Source: Prevotellaceae bacterium (GTDB lineage Bacteria > Bacteroidota > Bacteroidia > Bacteroidales > Bacteroidaceae). Taken from it: 64,000 bases of DNA. Shown here piece by piece: positions 56,933-64,000 of the stretch. A program made the position numbers and the translations under genes. How positions within the stretch are numbered: position 1 is the first letter of the stretch; every line of letters starts with the position of its first letter. The stretch lies in contig JAQXTH010000008.1 in the NCBI GenBank assembly GCA_029219385.1, positions 1 to 64,000 on the forward strand. The letters run 5' to 3'. The notes under the pieces are model-generated. The model saw only the letters and a program-made list of their open reading frames with translations. It ran no database searches and was not told the DNA's origin.

Positions 56933-57015
56933 TGGGTGCTGATGGATTCGAACCACCGAAGTCGAAAGACAGCAGATTTACAGTCTGCCCCATTTGGCCA
57001 CTCTGGAAAACACCC
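56933..57015 (-). tRNA. tRNA-Tyr (anticodon GTA)
   Basis: 83 bases with a long variable arm (CTTTCGACTTCGG region), as expected for a class II tRNA-Tyr. Acceptor GGGTGTT/AGCACCC, anticodon stem GCAGA/TCTGC with loop CTGTAAA, T-arm GGTTCGAATCC. First gene of the tRNA-tuf cluster. Confidence 0.95.
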
Positions 57016-57091
57016 AAATAAATTCCGTTTACCTTTGCTCAATAGTTATCGCCATAACCACATTATACAAACATCGCATACGAAACGGGTG

Positions 57092-57124
57092 CAAAGGTAA
57101 TAACATTTTTGATAACCAAGCAAC
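57092..57124 (-). promoter_or_regulatory. Promoter of the tRNA-Tyr-Gly-Thr-tuf cluster
   Basis: On the minus strand GTTG (complement of 57121-57124) and TACCTTTG (complement of 57092-57099) are 21 bp apart, about 77 bases before tRNA-Tyr. It may drive the whole block down to rpoC, unless internal promoters exist. Confidence 0.55.
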
Positions 57125-57209
57125 TTTTCTCTGTTTTTTTTCAAAAAATATTGATTTTTACCGTTCAAAAGGGCTTGCTTTAACAACAAAAGGGCTTTTA
57201 CCCTCCTTT

Positions 57210-58883
57210 TCAAACACCCCAAACCAATACCATTTGCACAATTATCACCCTTGCAAACATACACAACGGATAGACCGTCGTATATGCCACAGAGGCTTTG
57301 TCCGAATCTGCCGTGTCGTTCACATAGCCCAAAGCCATGGGATTTGCCATGCTGCCACACAACAATCCTCCAACCGTAGACAAATCAAGTTTTGAAAACC
57401 TCAATACCAACCAGCCCACCAAAACAACAGGAATCACTGTGAGCAAAAAACCTATCCCAACCCACAAAAATCCATCGGCTCTCACAACCGTGTCAAAAAA
57501 ACGCGGACCGGCAGACAAACCCAAACAAGCAAGATAAATCGACAAGCCCAAAGCCCTCAACATACGATTTGCACTGCTCGTAGTATAAGTTATCATGTGG
57601 AAACGCGGACCATAGGCCCCTACAAGAATACCTACCACTATCGGACCGCCGGCAAGCCCCAATTTTACAGGAATTTCCATCGAAGGGATTTCTATGGGCA
57701 CTGCACCAAGCAGCAATCCAAGTATTATGCCGATAAATATCGCACCCAAATTAGGCTCGTCAAGGTCGGCAACAACATTTCCCATGCGCTTCGCCACATC
57801 ATCAACAGCCTTTTCTTCACCCACCACCGTGAGGCGGTCTCCCATGCAAAGAACAAGATCAGACGTTGCCACCAAATCCATTCCGGCTCTATTGACGCGA
57901 CTCACGTTGACCGAAAAACGATTGCGCAACTGCAACGAGCCCAACCGTTTCCCATTTATCTCGCGACTTGTTATCACGACACGCTTGGAAACTATCCGCC
58001 TGTCTATCTTGTTCCAATCAATATCAGCCTTATTCCAATCGGTAGCGTCACACTCACCAAAAAACACCGTGAGATATTCAACATCTTTATGGTGAGTAAT
58101 TACAAGAATGCGATCGTCTGCTTCAAACACCGTAGACGAGTCTGGCAACGACACACTGCCATTGCGCCAAAGCCTTGATACCACAAACTCACATTTCGAC
58201 AACTTCATCACCTCGCGCAACGACTTGCCAAACACTGCCGTATTTCTAACATGAAACGAAACAATAAACGGCTCTTCATCTGCCTGCGAAACCACAACAG
58301 GCTTTTTGTGCATTCTGCGCAACAAAAAACGTAGCAACAAAAAAGCAATTATCACTCCCACCACACCCAACGGATATGTCACCGCACAACCCAACGACAG
58401 CGAAGCTGCCTCGTCAGCCATATCCATCTGCATCATAGCCTGCTGAGCCGTTCCCAAAGCTGGAGTATTCGTTGTCGCCCCACACAAAACACCCATCATA
58501 TCAGGCAAAGAAATATCTGTCAAACCACAACATAAAAGAGCCAACAAGGTACCTGCCACAACAACTGCCAGCCCTACCATATTGAGTTGCGCACCACCAT
58601 GACGAAATGCGCTCACAAATCCGGGGCCCACCTGCAAGCCCAAAGAATAGACAAACAACACCAATCCTGCATCCATCGCATATTGCATAATCACCTCGTT
58701 GATATGCAATCCACAATGACCGGCCAAAATACCCATAAAAAACACAAATGTCACACCGAGACTTATGCCCTTCAACTTTAATTTTCCCAAAGCAATGCCA
58801 ACAGCACATATTAGCGACACAAGCAACACGGCATAAACCGTATCTGACAAATGAAGCATCGATTCAAGTTTGTCCATGCACAT
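57210..58883 (-). CDS. AspT/YidE-type transporter with two RCK_C (TrkA-C) domains
   Basis: 557 residues, with two membrane halves of about five helices each around a cytoplasmic loop holding two RCK_C domains (about 205-290 and 300-380). The duplicated YidE/YbjL signature is seen as LFVYSLGLQVGPGF and CLGLSAGPRFF, with GATTNTPALGTAQQA and GSMANPMALGYV mirror motifs. Related proteins exchange aspartate and alanine; the substrate here is unknown. Start may be 58883 or the next Met at 58877. A TACATTTG box lies at 58962-58969 on the minus strand. Confidence 0.85.
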   Translation of the reverse strand: MCMDKLESMLHLSDTVYAVLLVSLICAVGIALGKLKLKGISLGVTFVFFMGILAGHCGLHINEVIMQYAMDAGLVLFVYSLGLQVGPGFVSAFRHGGAQLNMVGLAVVVAGTLLALLCCGLTDISLPDMMGVLCGATTNTPALGTAQQAMMQMDMADEAASLSLGCAVTYPLGVVGVIIAFLLLRFLLRRMHKKPVVVSQADEEPFIVSFHVRNTAVFGKSLREVMKLSKCEFVVSRLWRNGSVSLPDSSTVFEADDRILVITHHKDVEYLTVFFGECDATDWNKADIDWNKIDRRIVSKRVVITSREINGKRLGSLQLRNRFSVNVSRVNRAGMDLVATSDLVLCMGDRLTVVGEEKAVDDVAKRMGNVVADLDEPNLGAIFIGIILGLLLGAVPIEIPSMEIPVKLGLAGGPIVVGILVGAYGPRFHMITYTTSSANRMLRALGLSIYLACLGLSAGPRFFDTVVRADGFLWVGIGFLLTVIPVVLVGWLVLRFSKLDLSTVGGLLCGSMANPMALGYVNDTADSDKASVAYTTVYPLCMFARVIIVQMVLVWGV

Positions 58884-58969
58884 ATATATAAATAAGGTAA
58901 TGTAAGTTTCTTCAAACCGCTCCTATATGTGACCGCCCGGCCCCATACATACAACGCGTTGCAAATGTA

Positions 58970-59146
58970 ACACTTTTTCATTTTACCTGCCCACAACCTC
59001 TACAGAAAACAAACCATTTTAATCTCTCTATAAAAAAATTCCCTGCTCACTAAGCCAAAACTCTCTCTCCATTGTTTACACACCACTACATATCACCTCC
59101 GTTTATCACGATTTCACCTTAACACTCAAATATTTCCTCATATTTC
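58970..59146. other. Intergenic region between the transporter and metK promoters
   Basis: AT-rich, without coding frames or repeats that I can recognise; it holds only the upstream parts of two divergent promoters. Confidence 0.4.
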
Positions 59147-59177
59147 TTTGCACGCTTAATAAAAGTGCGTAATTTTG
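59147..59177 (+). promoter_or_regulatory. metK promoter
   Basis: TTTG at 59147-59150 and TAATTTTG at 59170-59177 are 19 bp apart, a full consensus match. Transcription would begin near 59184, leaving a 187-base leader before metK. Confidence 0.8.
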
Positions 59178-59187
59178 CACCGCAAAA

Positions 59188-59312
59188 CAAAGAAGTGGAG
59201 AGATTTGCGCTGCTTGCAACCACTAAAAAAAATGCTAAAAACGGTAGTCACGCCTAAAAAGGTTTGCAACATTTCGCTACGCAAAACCACAAAGGCAAAA
59301 CCACCACGCATT
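59188..59312 (+). promoter_or_regulatory. SAM riboswitch (S-box/SAM-I-like) in the metK leader
   Basis: The leader begins with GTGGAGAGATTTG, then GCTTGCAACCAC and, after an A-rich joint, AATGCTAAAAACGG. These blocks in this order match the core of SAM-I-type riboswitches (GGAGRGAYUG ... GCAACC ... GGUGCUAAWWCC). GTGG (59195-59198) can pair with CCAC (59220-59223). A second nested stem follows (GCCT with AGGC, GGTTTGC with GCAAAACC, 59252-59295), possibly the expression platform. Ligand and exact subclass are inferred from motif order and from its place before the SAM synthetase gene. Confidence 0.7.
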
Positions 59313-59370
59313 ATTTAAAAATCTCCCTCACTTCTATACTTTATTATTAACTTTCAAAAAGGTATAAAAG

Positions 59371-60669
59371 ATGAGTTATTTGTTCACCTCCGAATCAGTT
59401 TCAGAAGGTCACCCCGACAAAGTGGCCGACCAAATCAGCGATGCTGTATTAGACCAACTGCTGGCCTACGACCCCCAATCAAAAGTTGCCTGCGAAACAT
59501 TGGTAACCACCGGACAAGTAATGGTTGCCGGCGAATTGAAAACACACACCGTGCTCGACCTGCAAGACGTGGTGCGCAACACCATCCGCAAAATAGGCTA
59601 CACCAAGGCAGAATATATGTTTGATGCCGGCAGTTGCGGCATCCTAAATTCGCTCCACTCCCAAAGCGACGACATCAACCGTGGTGTAGAACGCGGAGAG
59701 GCAGACCCCTACGCACAAGGAGCCGGCGACCAAGGCATGATGTTTGGCTATGCCACCAACGAAACAGAAACTTATATGCCACTGCCGCTATATCTGGCCC
59801 ACGAAATACTCAAACAACTTGCAGCCATACGTCACGAAGGCAAACAAATGACCTATCTTCGCCCTGACGCAAAAAGTCAGGTAACAATCGAATATAGCGA
59901 CGAAGGAATGCCTCTTCGCATCGACACCATTGTTGTCTCCACACAACACGATGAATTTATTCTCCCCCAAAGCGCAGACAAGAGTGCACAAGACCAAGCC
60001 GATGCCGCAATGGTAGAAAAAATCGCTGACGATGTGAAAAACATTTTGATGCCCAAAGTTCTGGCAAACATTCATAACGAAAAAATAAAATCTCTGTTTA
60101 ACGACAACATAAAATTTTTCGTCAATCCCACCGGCAAGTTTGTAATCGGAGGACCTCATGGCGACACCGGCCTCACCGGACGCAAAATAATCGTAGACAC
60201 CTACGGAGGAAAAGGTGCCCACGGTGGCGGAGCCTTCTCCGGCAAAGACCCCAGCAAGGTTGACCGCTCTGCTGCATACGCTGCACGCCACATAGCCAAA
60301 AACATGGTGGCCGCAGGAGTTGCCGACGAAATGCTCGTAGAACTCAGTTATGCAATCGGAGTAGCAGAACCTATCAATATATATGTCAACACGTTTGGTC
60401 GCAGCAAAGTAAATATCAGCGACGGAGAAATTGCACGCAAGATTGCAACCCTCTGGGATCTGCGCCCCTATGCCATCGAACAAACTTTCAAACTCCGCCA
60501 ACCCATCTATGCCGAAACTGCCGCCTACGGACATCTCGGACGAACACCCCGAACCATTAAGAAAACATTTAAAAACAGCATACAAGGCGACAAAGAAATC
60601 GAAGTTGAACTCTTCACATGGGAAAAACTCGATTACGTTGACAAAGTGAAAACGGCTTTCGGCTTATAA
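59371..60669 (+). CDS. metK: S-adenosylmethionine synthetase
   Basis: Makes SAM from methionine and ATP. 432 residues. Motifs [38 protein letters not shown] and [21 protein letters not shown] (ATP-binding), then [19 protein letters not shown]. Probably repressed by SAM through the riboswitch upstream. The LOG-family gene follows after 21 bases. Confidence 0.97.
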   Translation: MSYLFTSESVSEGHPDKVADQISDAVLDQLLAYDPQSKVACETLVTTGQVMVAGELKTHTVLDLQDVVRNTIRKIGYTKAEYMFDAGSCGILNSLHSQSDDINRGVERGEADPYAQGAGDQGMMFGYATNETETYMPLPLYLAHEILKQLAAIRHEGKQMTYLRPDAKSQVTIEYSDEGMPLRIDTIVVSTQHDEFILPQSADKSAQDQADAAMVEKIADDVKNILMPKVLANIHNEKIKSLFNDNIKFFVNPTGKFVIGGPHGDTGLTGRKIIVDTYGGKGAHGGGAFSGKDPSKVDRSAAYAARHIAKNMVAAGVADEMLVELSYAIGVAEPINIYVNTFGRSKVNISDGEIARKIATLWDLRPYAIEQTFKLRQPIYAETAAYGHLGRTPRTIKKTFKNSIQGDKEIEVELFTWEKLDYVDKVKTAFGL

Positions 60670-60690
60670 AAACTGCAACATTCTCAAAAA

Positions 60691-61242
60691 ATGTCGAAAA
60701 AACTTTGCGTCTATTGCGCCTCAAGCCCCGAAATCGACACGGCCTACAAACAAACCGCACACGAAATCGGGTGCCAATGTGCCCTCCACGGCTGGCAACT
60801 AATCACCGGTGCCGGCAGTGAGGGGCTCATGGGCGCAGTTGGCGATGGATGCAGAGAAGCCGGAGGAACCGTTATCGGCATCATTCCCCAATGGATGATT
60901 TCGCAAGGCTGGCTGAGCGACAGAATAGACCAGACAATCACCGTTGAAACCATGTCCGACCGCAAAAAACTCTTTCGGGAGATGAGCGATGCAACCATAG
61001 TGTTGCCCGGAGGATATGGCACCATGGACGAATTTTTTGAAACACTCACGCTCAAACAACTCGGACTATATGAGAAACCTCTCATATTACTCAACCAAAA
61101 CCATTTCTACGACCATATCATATCATGGGCAAAACAATGTCGCATTCAGAAATTCTTGCGCCACAACAACGACCTCGATTTATTTACCACCATCACCCAA
61201 CCACAAGATCTATTTAACCTGCTAACCCCCTTAACAACCTGA
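60691..61242 (+). CDS. LOG-family protein (cytokinin-riboside-monophosphate phosphoribohydrolase-like)
   Basis: 183 residues. Rossmann-like fold with the family signature GGYGTMDEFFETLTLKQLG, and GAGSEGLMGAVGDG at the nucleotide-binding start (about residues 43-57). LOG proteins cleave nucleoside monophosphates to base and ribose 5-phosphate; the natural substrate in this group is unknown. It follows metK by 21 bases and precedes the DUF4271 gene by two bases. Confidence 0.88.
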   Translation: MSKKLCVYCASSPEIDTAYKQTAHEIGCQCALHGWQLITGAGSEGLMGAVGDGCREAGGTVIGIIPQWMISQGWLSDRIDQTITVETMSDRKKLFREMSDATIVLPGGYGTMDEFFETLTLKQLGLYEKPLILLNQNHFYDHIISWAKQCRIQKFLRHNNDLDLFTTITQPQDLFNLLTPLTT

Positions 61243-61244
61243 AA

Positions 61245-62228
61245 ATGCAGCAAGACACCACAACAACCCTACACAAACACATTCAACCCGACTCAACTGC
61301 AACAACCTCCACACAGTCTTTTGCCACACAACAGACGGCAAACATCACAAACCTCTCCGCCGCCACACCCAATGACACTGCCTCGGCCTCAACACCTCCC
61401 TTGATTATCACAAAAACCACGACCGACACCACCGCAACCGTCACCTCAACCCTCGACCCAAAATTTCTGCTCAACAAATATGGATTTTTCAAAAACAGCA
61501 AATGGTTTAACGAAAAAGACACGGTTCGCTTTATAGGCATCAGCGGCGACCCTATCCCATATAAATTAAGCAACGACATCTATGTCACGTCAACTCTGCT
61601 GGCATGTCTCTTTATCGCCTGCTTCGTGATAAGTCGATCTGCTCATGCCATAGGATTGCAAATAAAGAACTTCTTCTACAACCGCGACCGCAAAGAATCC
61701 TTCCTGCTCAAATCTGAGGGGGAAATGAAAAACCACATCTTTGTTGTGATACTCGAAAGTTTCGTACTTAGCCTTCTTTTCTTCAGTTATGCCGAATTTA
61801 AGATGTCCGACAGTTTCACAACAATCTCCCCCTACCTGATTTTGTTGAGCGACATGATTATATGCACAACCTATTTCATAATAAAATATGCCCTCTATGG
61901 CGCATTCAACCATACTTTTTTCAGCCCCGACAACAACCAACTATGGTTTACCGGCTACAACCTTGTGATCTTCGGAAAAGCCATCACGTTGTTGCCCGTG
62001 GTGCTCATTGTATTGTACCTCAATTTGCCACTTGAAGTTTGCATTTACCTGTTTCTCGGAATACTCGCCATCTACGAATTGCTGGTATTATACAAAACCC
62101 GGCAAATCTTTTTCAACCACCCACTTGGCTTTATTCCAACTATTTTGTACTTTTGCACATTGGAATTGCTCCCACTCTATTTCCTGTGGGAAGTATTAGT
62201 AAAAACAAATGAATTTTTGTTGATTTAA
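61245..62228 (+). CDS. DUF4271 membrane protein
   Basis: 327 residues. The first ~75 residues are a Thr/Ser/Gln-rich low-complexity stretch (HIQPDSTATTSTQSFATQQT), then a short conserved-looking segment (KYGFFKNSKWFNEKDTVRFI) and about six to seven membrane helices to the C-terminus. This matches the DUF4271 family, which in Bacteroidetes sits immediately before a uroporphyrinogen-III synthase-like gene and rnpA, as here. Function unknown. Confidence 0.8.
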   Translation: MQQDTTTTLHKHIQPDSTATTSTQSFATQQTANITNLSAATPNDTASASTPPLIITKTTTDTTATVTSTLDPKFLLNKYGFFKNSKWFNEKDTVRFIGISGDPIPYKLSNDIYVTSTLLACLFIACFVISRSAHAIGLQIKNFFYNRDRKESFLLKSEGEMKNHIFVVILESFVLSLLFFSYAEFKMSDSFTTISPYLILLSDMIICTTYFIIKYALYGAFNHTFFSPDNNQLWFTGYNLVIFGKAITLLPVVLIVLYLNLPLEVCIYLFLGILAIYELLVLYKTRQIFFNHPLGFIPTILYFCTLELLPLYFLWEVLVKTNEFLLI

Positions 62229-62265
62229 GCTCTCCAAAGAGTACAGTTAAGAGTAACAATACAGC

Positions 62266-63009
62266 ATGGTTAAGAAAATACTTGTTTCACAGCCCAAGCC
62301 CACAACAACAAAATCCCCCTATCTTGAATTAGAGCAAAAATTTGGTGTCGATGTTGATTTTCGCTCGCTTATCGCTGTAGAGCGATTAACCCCAAGAGAA
62401 ATCAGAGCTCAAAAAGTTGACATTCTCGACCATACTGCTGTTGTTTTTAATTCTAAGCAAGCAATCGACCACTTTTTCTCGCTTTGCAAAGATATGCGCA
62501 TCAAATTGCCCGAAGACATGAAATATTTCTTTGTGTCTCAGCAAGTATCGCTCTATGTGCAACAATACGTTCAATATCGCAAACGCAAGGTTTTCTTTGG
62601 AAAGACAGGACTTCTGCCCGACCTTCTTGAAGTGATGCTCAAACACAAGAAAGAGAAATATTTCATTCCCCAAAGCGACGTACATCGCAAAGATCTCTCT
62701 CTCCTGCTTGACAGCAAAGGCATTATTCACACCGACTGTGTGATGTATCGCACCGTCAGCGCGCAACTCGACAAAAGCAAACCTTTCGACTACGACATGA
62801 TTGTTTTCTTCACCCCAAGCGGAGCAAAATCTCTGGTCGACAACTATCCCGACTACCAACAAGGCGACACCGTCTTTGCCTGCTTTGGAGAAAGCACTGC
62901 AAAAAAACTCGAAGAACTCGGATTTCGTGTTGACATCAAAGCCGTGCAAGGAAAGGGACAGTCAATGGCCAGCGCAATAAGCGATTTCTTAGAAGCGCAA
63001 AAAAAATAA
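62266..63009 (+). CDS. hemD: Uroporphyrinogen-III synthase family protein (HemD-like)
   Basis: 247 residues of the two-domain HemD fold: KKILVSQPKPTTTKSPYLELEQKFGVDVDFRSLI, DHTAVVFNSKQAIDHFF in the first half; MIVFFTPSGAKSLVDNYPDY and FACFGESTAKKLEELGFRVD in the second. HemD closes the tetrapyrrole ring. Many Bacteroidales lack full haem synthesis, so activity depends on whether other hem genes exist; not visible here. It lies between DUF4271 and rnpA. Confidence 0.82.
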   Translation: MVKKILVSQPKPTTTKSPYLELEQKFGVDVDFRSLIAVERLTPREIRAQKVDILDHTAVVFNSKQAIDHFFSLCKDMRIKLPEDMKYFFVSQQVSLYVQQYVQYRKRKVFFGKTGLLPDLLEVMLKHKKEKYFIPQSDVHRKDLSLLLDSKGIIHTDCVMYRTVSAQLDKSKPFDYDMIVFFTPSGAKSLVDNYPDYQQGDTVFACFGESTAKKLEELGFRVDIKAVQGKGQSMASAISDFLEAQKK

Positions 63010-63077
63010 CACCCGGTTTTGCCTGTTCGACAAAACAACCACCCCCTTTTTGGCAACACAAAACTGCCTGAAACAAT

Positions 63078-63512
63078 ATGTTTTCTTTCAAGAAATCCGA
63101 ACGTATCACATCCCTCAAAGACACCGATGCCTTGTTTGACAAACAACACGGCTCTGTCGGCATAAGCGCATTTCCGCTGCGTGCCATATATCGCAAAATT
63201 CCCTTGTCCTACAATTCCACAACAATTCCCGTAGAACCAATAAAAGTGTTGGTATCCGTTGCAAAAAAAAGATTGCACCATGCTGTAGACCGCAATCGCG
63301 CAAAACGCCAAATACGCGAGGCATATCGCCTGCAACGACTCCCGCTCAAGGAAAAACTGCTCTCTCTGCCCAACGACAACCAATGTTCGCTGCATATCGC
63401 CTTCCTATGGCTCAGCAACACTCCCCAATCTTCACAACTCGTGGCAAAATCCATGAAAAAGCTCCTTGTAACAATCGAGCAAAAACTAACAACAAATGAA
63501 AACCTTGGTTAA
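63078..63512 (+). CDS. rnpA: Ribonuclease P protein component
   Basis: 144 residues. The signature [14 protein letters not shown] (about 73-86) is intact, with [13 protein letters not shown] just before it and an N-terminal [19 protein letters not shown]. It assists the RNase P RNA in 5' maturation of tRNAs. Its 3' end overlaps yidD by 17 bases. Confidence 0.94.
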   Translation: MFSFKKSERITSLKDTDALFDKQHGSVGISAFPLRAIYRKIPLSYNSTTIPVEPIKVLVSVAKKRLHHAVDRNRAKRQIREAYRLQRLPLKEKLLSLPNDNQCSLHIAFLWLSNTPQSSQLVAKSMKKLLVTIEQKLTTNENLG

Positions 63513-63738
63513 ACAAATATCAAAGGCCCTTGCCTTTCTTTTGATATTGCCCATACGCTTTTACCAAAGATTTATCTCGCCACTCACCCCACCCTCTTGT
63601 CGCTTTACCCCCACCTGTTCACAATATGCTATCGAAGCCCTTCGCAAACACGGACCAATCAAAGGACTGTGGCTCACCGTGCGCCGCATTTTGCGTTGCC
63701 ACCCTTGGGGCGGCAGTGGCTACGACCCCGTGCCATAA
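63496..63738 (+). CDS. yidD: Membrane protein insertion efficiency factor YidD
   Basis: 80 residues, family-typical: [30 protein letters not shown], then [30 protein letters not shown]. Three conserved Cys. Overlaps rnpA. It is thought to aid YidC; a yidC gene is not in this window. Confidence 0.94.
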   Translation: MKTLVKQISKALAFLLILPIRFYQRFISPLTPPSCRFTPTCSQYAIEALRKHGPIKGLWLTVRRILRCHPWGGSGYDPVP

Positions 63739-63765
63739 ACACTTTTCACTATTTTCATAAACTCC

Positions 63766-63810
63766 AAACCCGAGTCTGACTCCAAACAAAAGAGTTAGGC
63801 TCGGGTTTTT
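63766..63810. terminator. Terminator between convergent yidD and priA
   Basis: AAACCCGAGTCTGACTC and GAGTTAGGCTCGGGTTT form a 17-bp stem with two non-Watson-Crick positions, followed by T5 on the plus strand. Confidence 0.8.
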
Positions 63811-63849
63811 ATTATCCAAGATTTTTATTACCTAAATCATTAGACAACA

Positions 63850-64000
63850 CTACAGCGGATCCACATCAAAATACATCATAACCGAATGATGGCGTGGTTC
63901 GGCAACTGTGCAAGCCACCACATCCTTTAAACGAGCCCTCACCTCTGAGAGTGGCACATTAGGAGAAACCTTGAGAACCGTCCTGCGCAAATGTAGCATA
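63850..64000 (-). CDS. priA: Primosomal protein N' (PriA), C-terminal fragment cut by window
   Basis: Only the last 49 residues are present: ...MLHLRRTVLKVSPNVPLSEVRARLKDVVACTVAEPRHHSVMMYFDVDPL, ending at TAG 63850-63852. The C-terminal YFDVDPx ending and the preceding V-P-L-x-x-V-R block are typical of PriA helicases of Bacteroidetes. The start lies beyond 64000. Confidence 0.8.
   Translation of the reverse strand, partial: MLHLRRTVLKVSPNVPLSEVRARLKDVVACTVAEPRHHSVMMYFDVDPL

Noticed and set aside
57029..57036. TACCTTTG box on the plus strand after tRNA-Tyr
   Set aside because: It faces no plus-strand gene for over 2 kb; treated as chance.

Overview
The window looks like the chromosome of a member of the order Bacteroidales; the family cannot be fixed from the sequence. 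The reasons are promoters of the Bacteroidetes type (TTTG, about 19-20 bp, then TAnnTTTG) upstream of many genes, no clear Shine-Dalgarno sequences, the trp gene order BEGDCFA, a BF3164-type lipoprotein, OMP_b-brl_3 outer-membrane proteins, a DUF4271 gene beside rnpA and yidD, and meso-diaminopimelate dehydrogenase. Most genes are housekeeping genes; no prophage, CRISPR array or intact transposase was seen.

Layout. 1-564: a tRNA1(Val) methyltransferase cut by the window edge. 660-8580: a tryptophan operon (trpB-E-G-D-C-F-A) behind a Trp-rich leader peptide and a transcription attenuator, followed on the same strand by a ComF-like phosphoribosyltransferase and a MmcQ/YjbR protein. 8640-13680: a palindromic repeat array, an XRE regulator, holA, an AMP nucleosidase, a tandem 86-bp repeat carrying promoter-like motifs, an HsdR-N-like protein and an AraC regulator. 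13800-16115: pta-ackA. 16150-21660: a lipoprotein, ddh, an acyltransferase, rmuC and rubredoxin. 21800-23260: a second repeat array and a GNAT acetyltransferase plus small-protein pair bounded by 37-bp direct repeats. 23290-31880: an OmpA protein, mdh, a 7TM-HD phosphohydrolase, gltX, waaA and an AT-rich SprT-like gene.

31890-36560: a blaI-blaR1 regulatory pair with a large palindromic operator; the third gene of the operon, an outer-membrane beta-barrel protein, is broken by a one-base frameshift in a homopolymer. 36840-43790: a GH2 glycosidase, a PurF paralogue that has lost its glutaminase residues, tRNA-Arg(CCT) and an intact paralogue of the broken barrel protein. 43950-57130: the transcription and translation block on the minus strand, in order of transcription tRNA-Tyr, tRNA-Gly, tRNA-Thr, tuf, tRNA-Trp, secE, nusG, rplK, rplA, rplJ, rplL, rpoB, rpoC. 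57210-64000: an AspT/YidE-type transporter, metK behind a probable SAM riboswitch, a LOG-family hydrolase, DUF4271, a uroporphyrinogen-III synthase-like gene, rnpA, yidD and the C-terminus of priA.

The most notable signals are the complete trp attenuator (leader peptide, antiterminator and terminator all readable), the intergenic arrays of palindromic units with strict 22 or 23 bp periods, the direct-repeat-bounded GNAT module, the BlaI/BlaR1-controlled broken barrel gene, and the glutaminase-dead PurF paralogue. None of these was tested by a database search; they are read from the sequence and from knowledge of the families.
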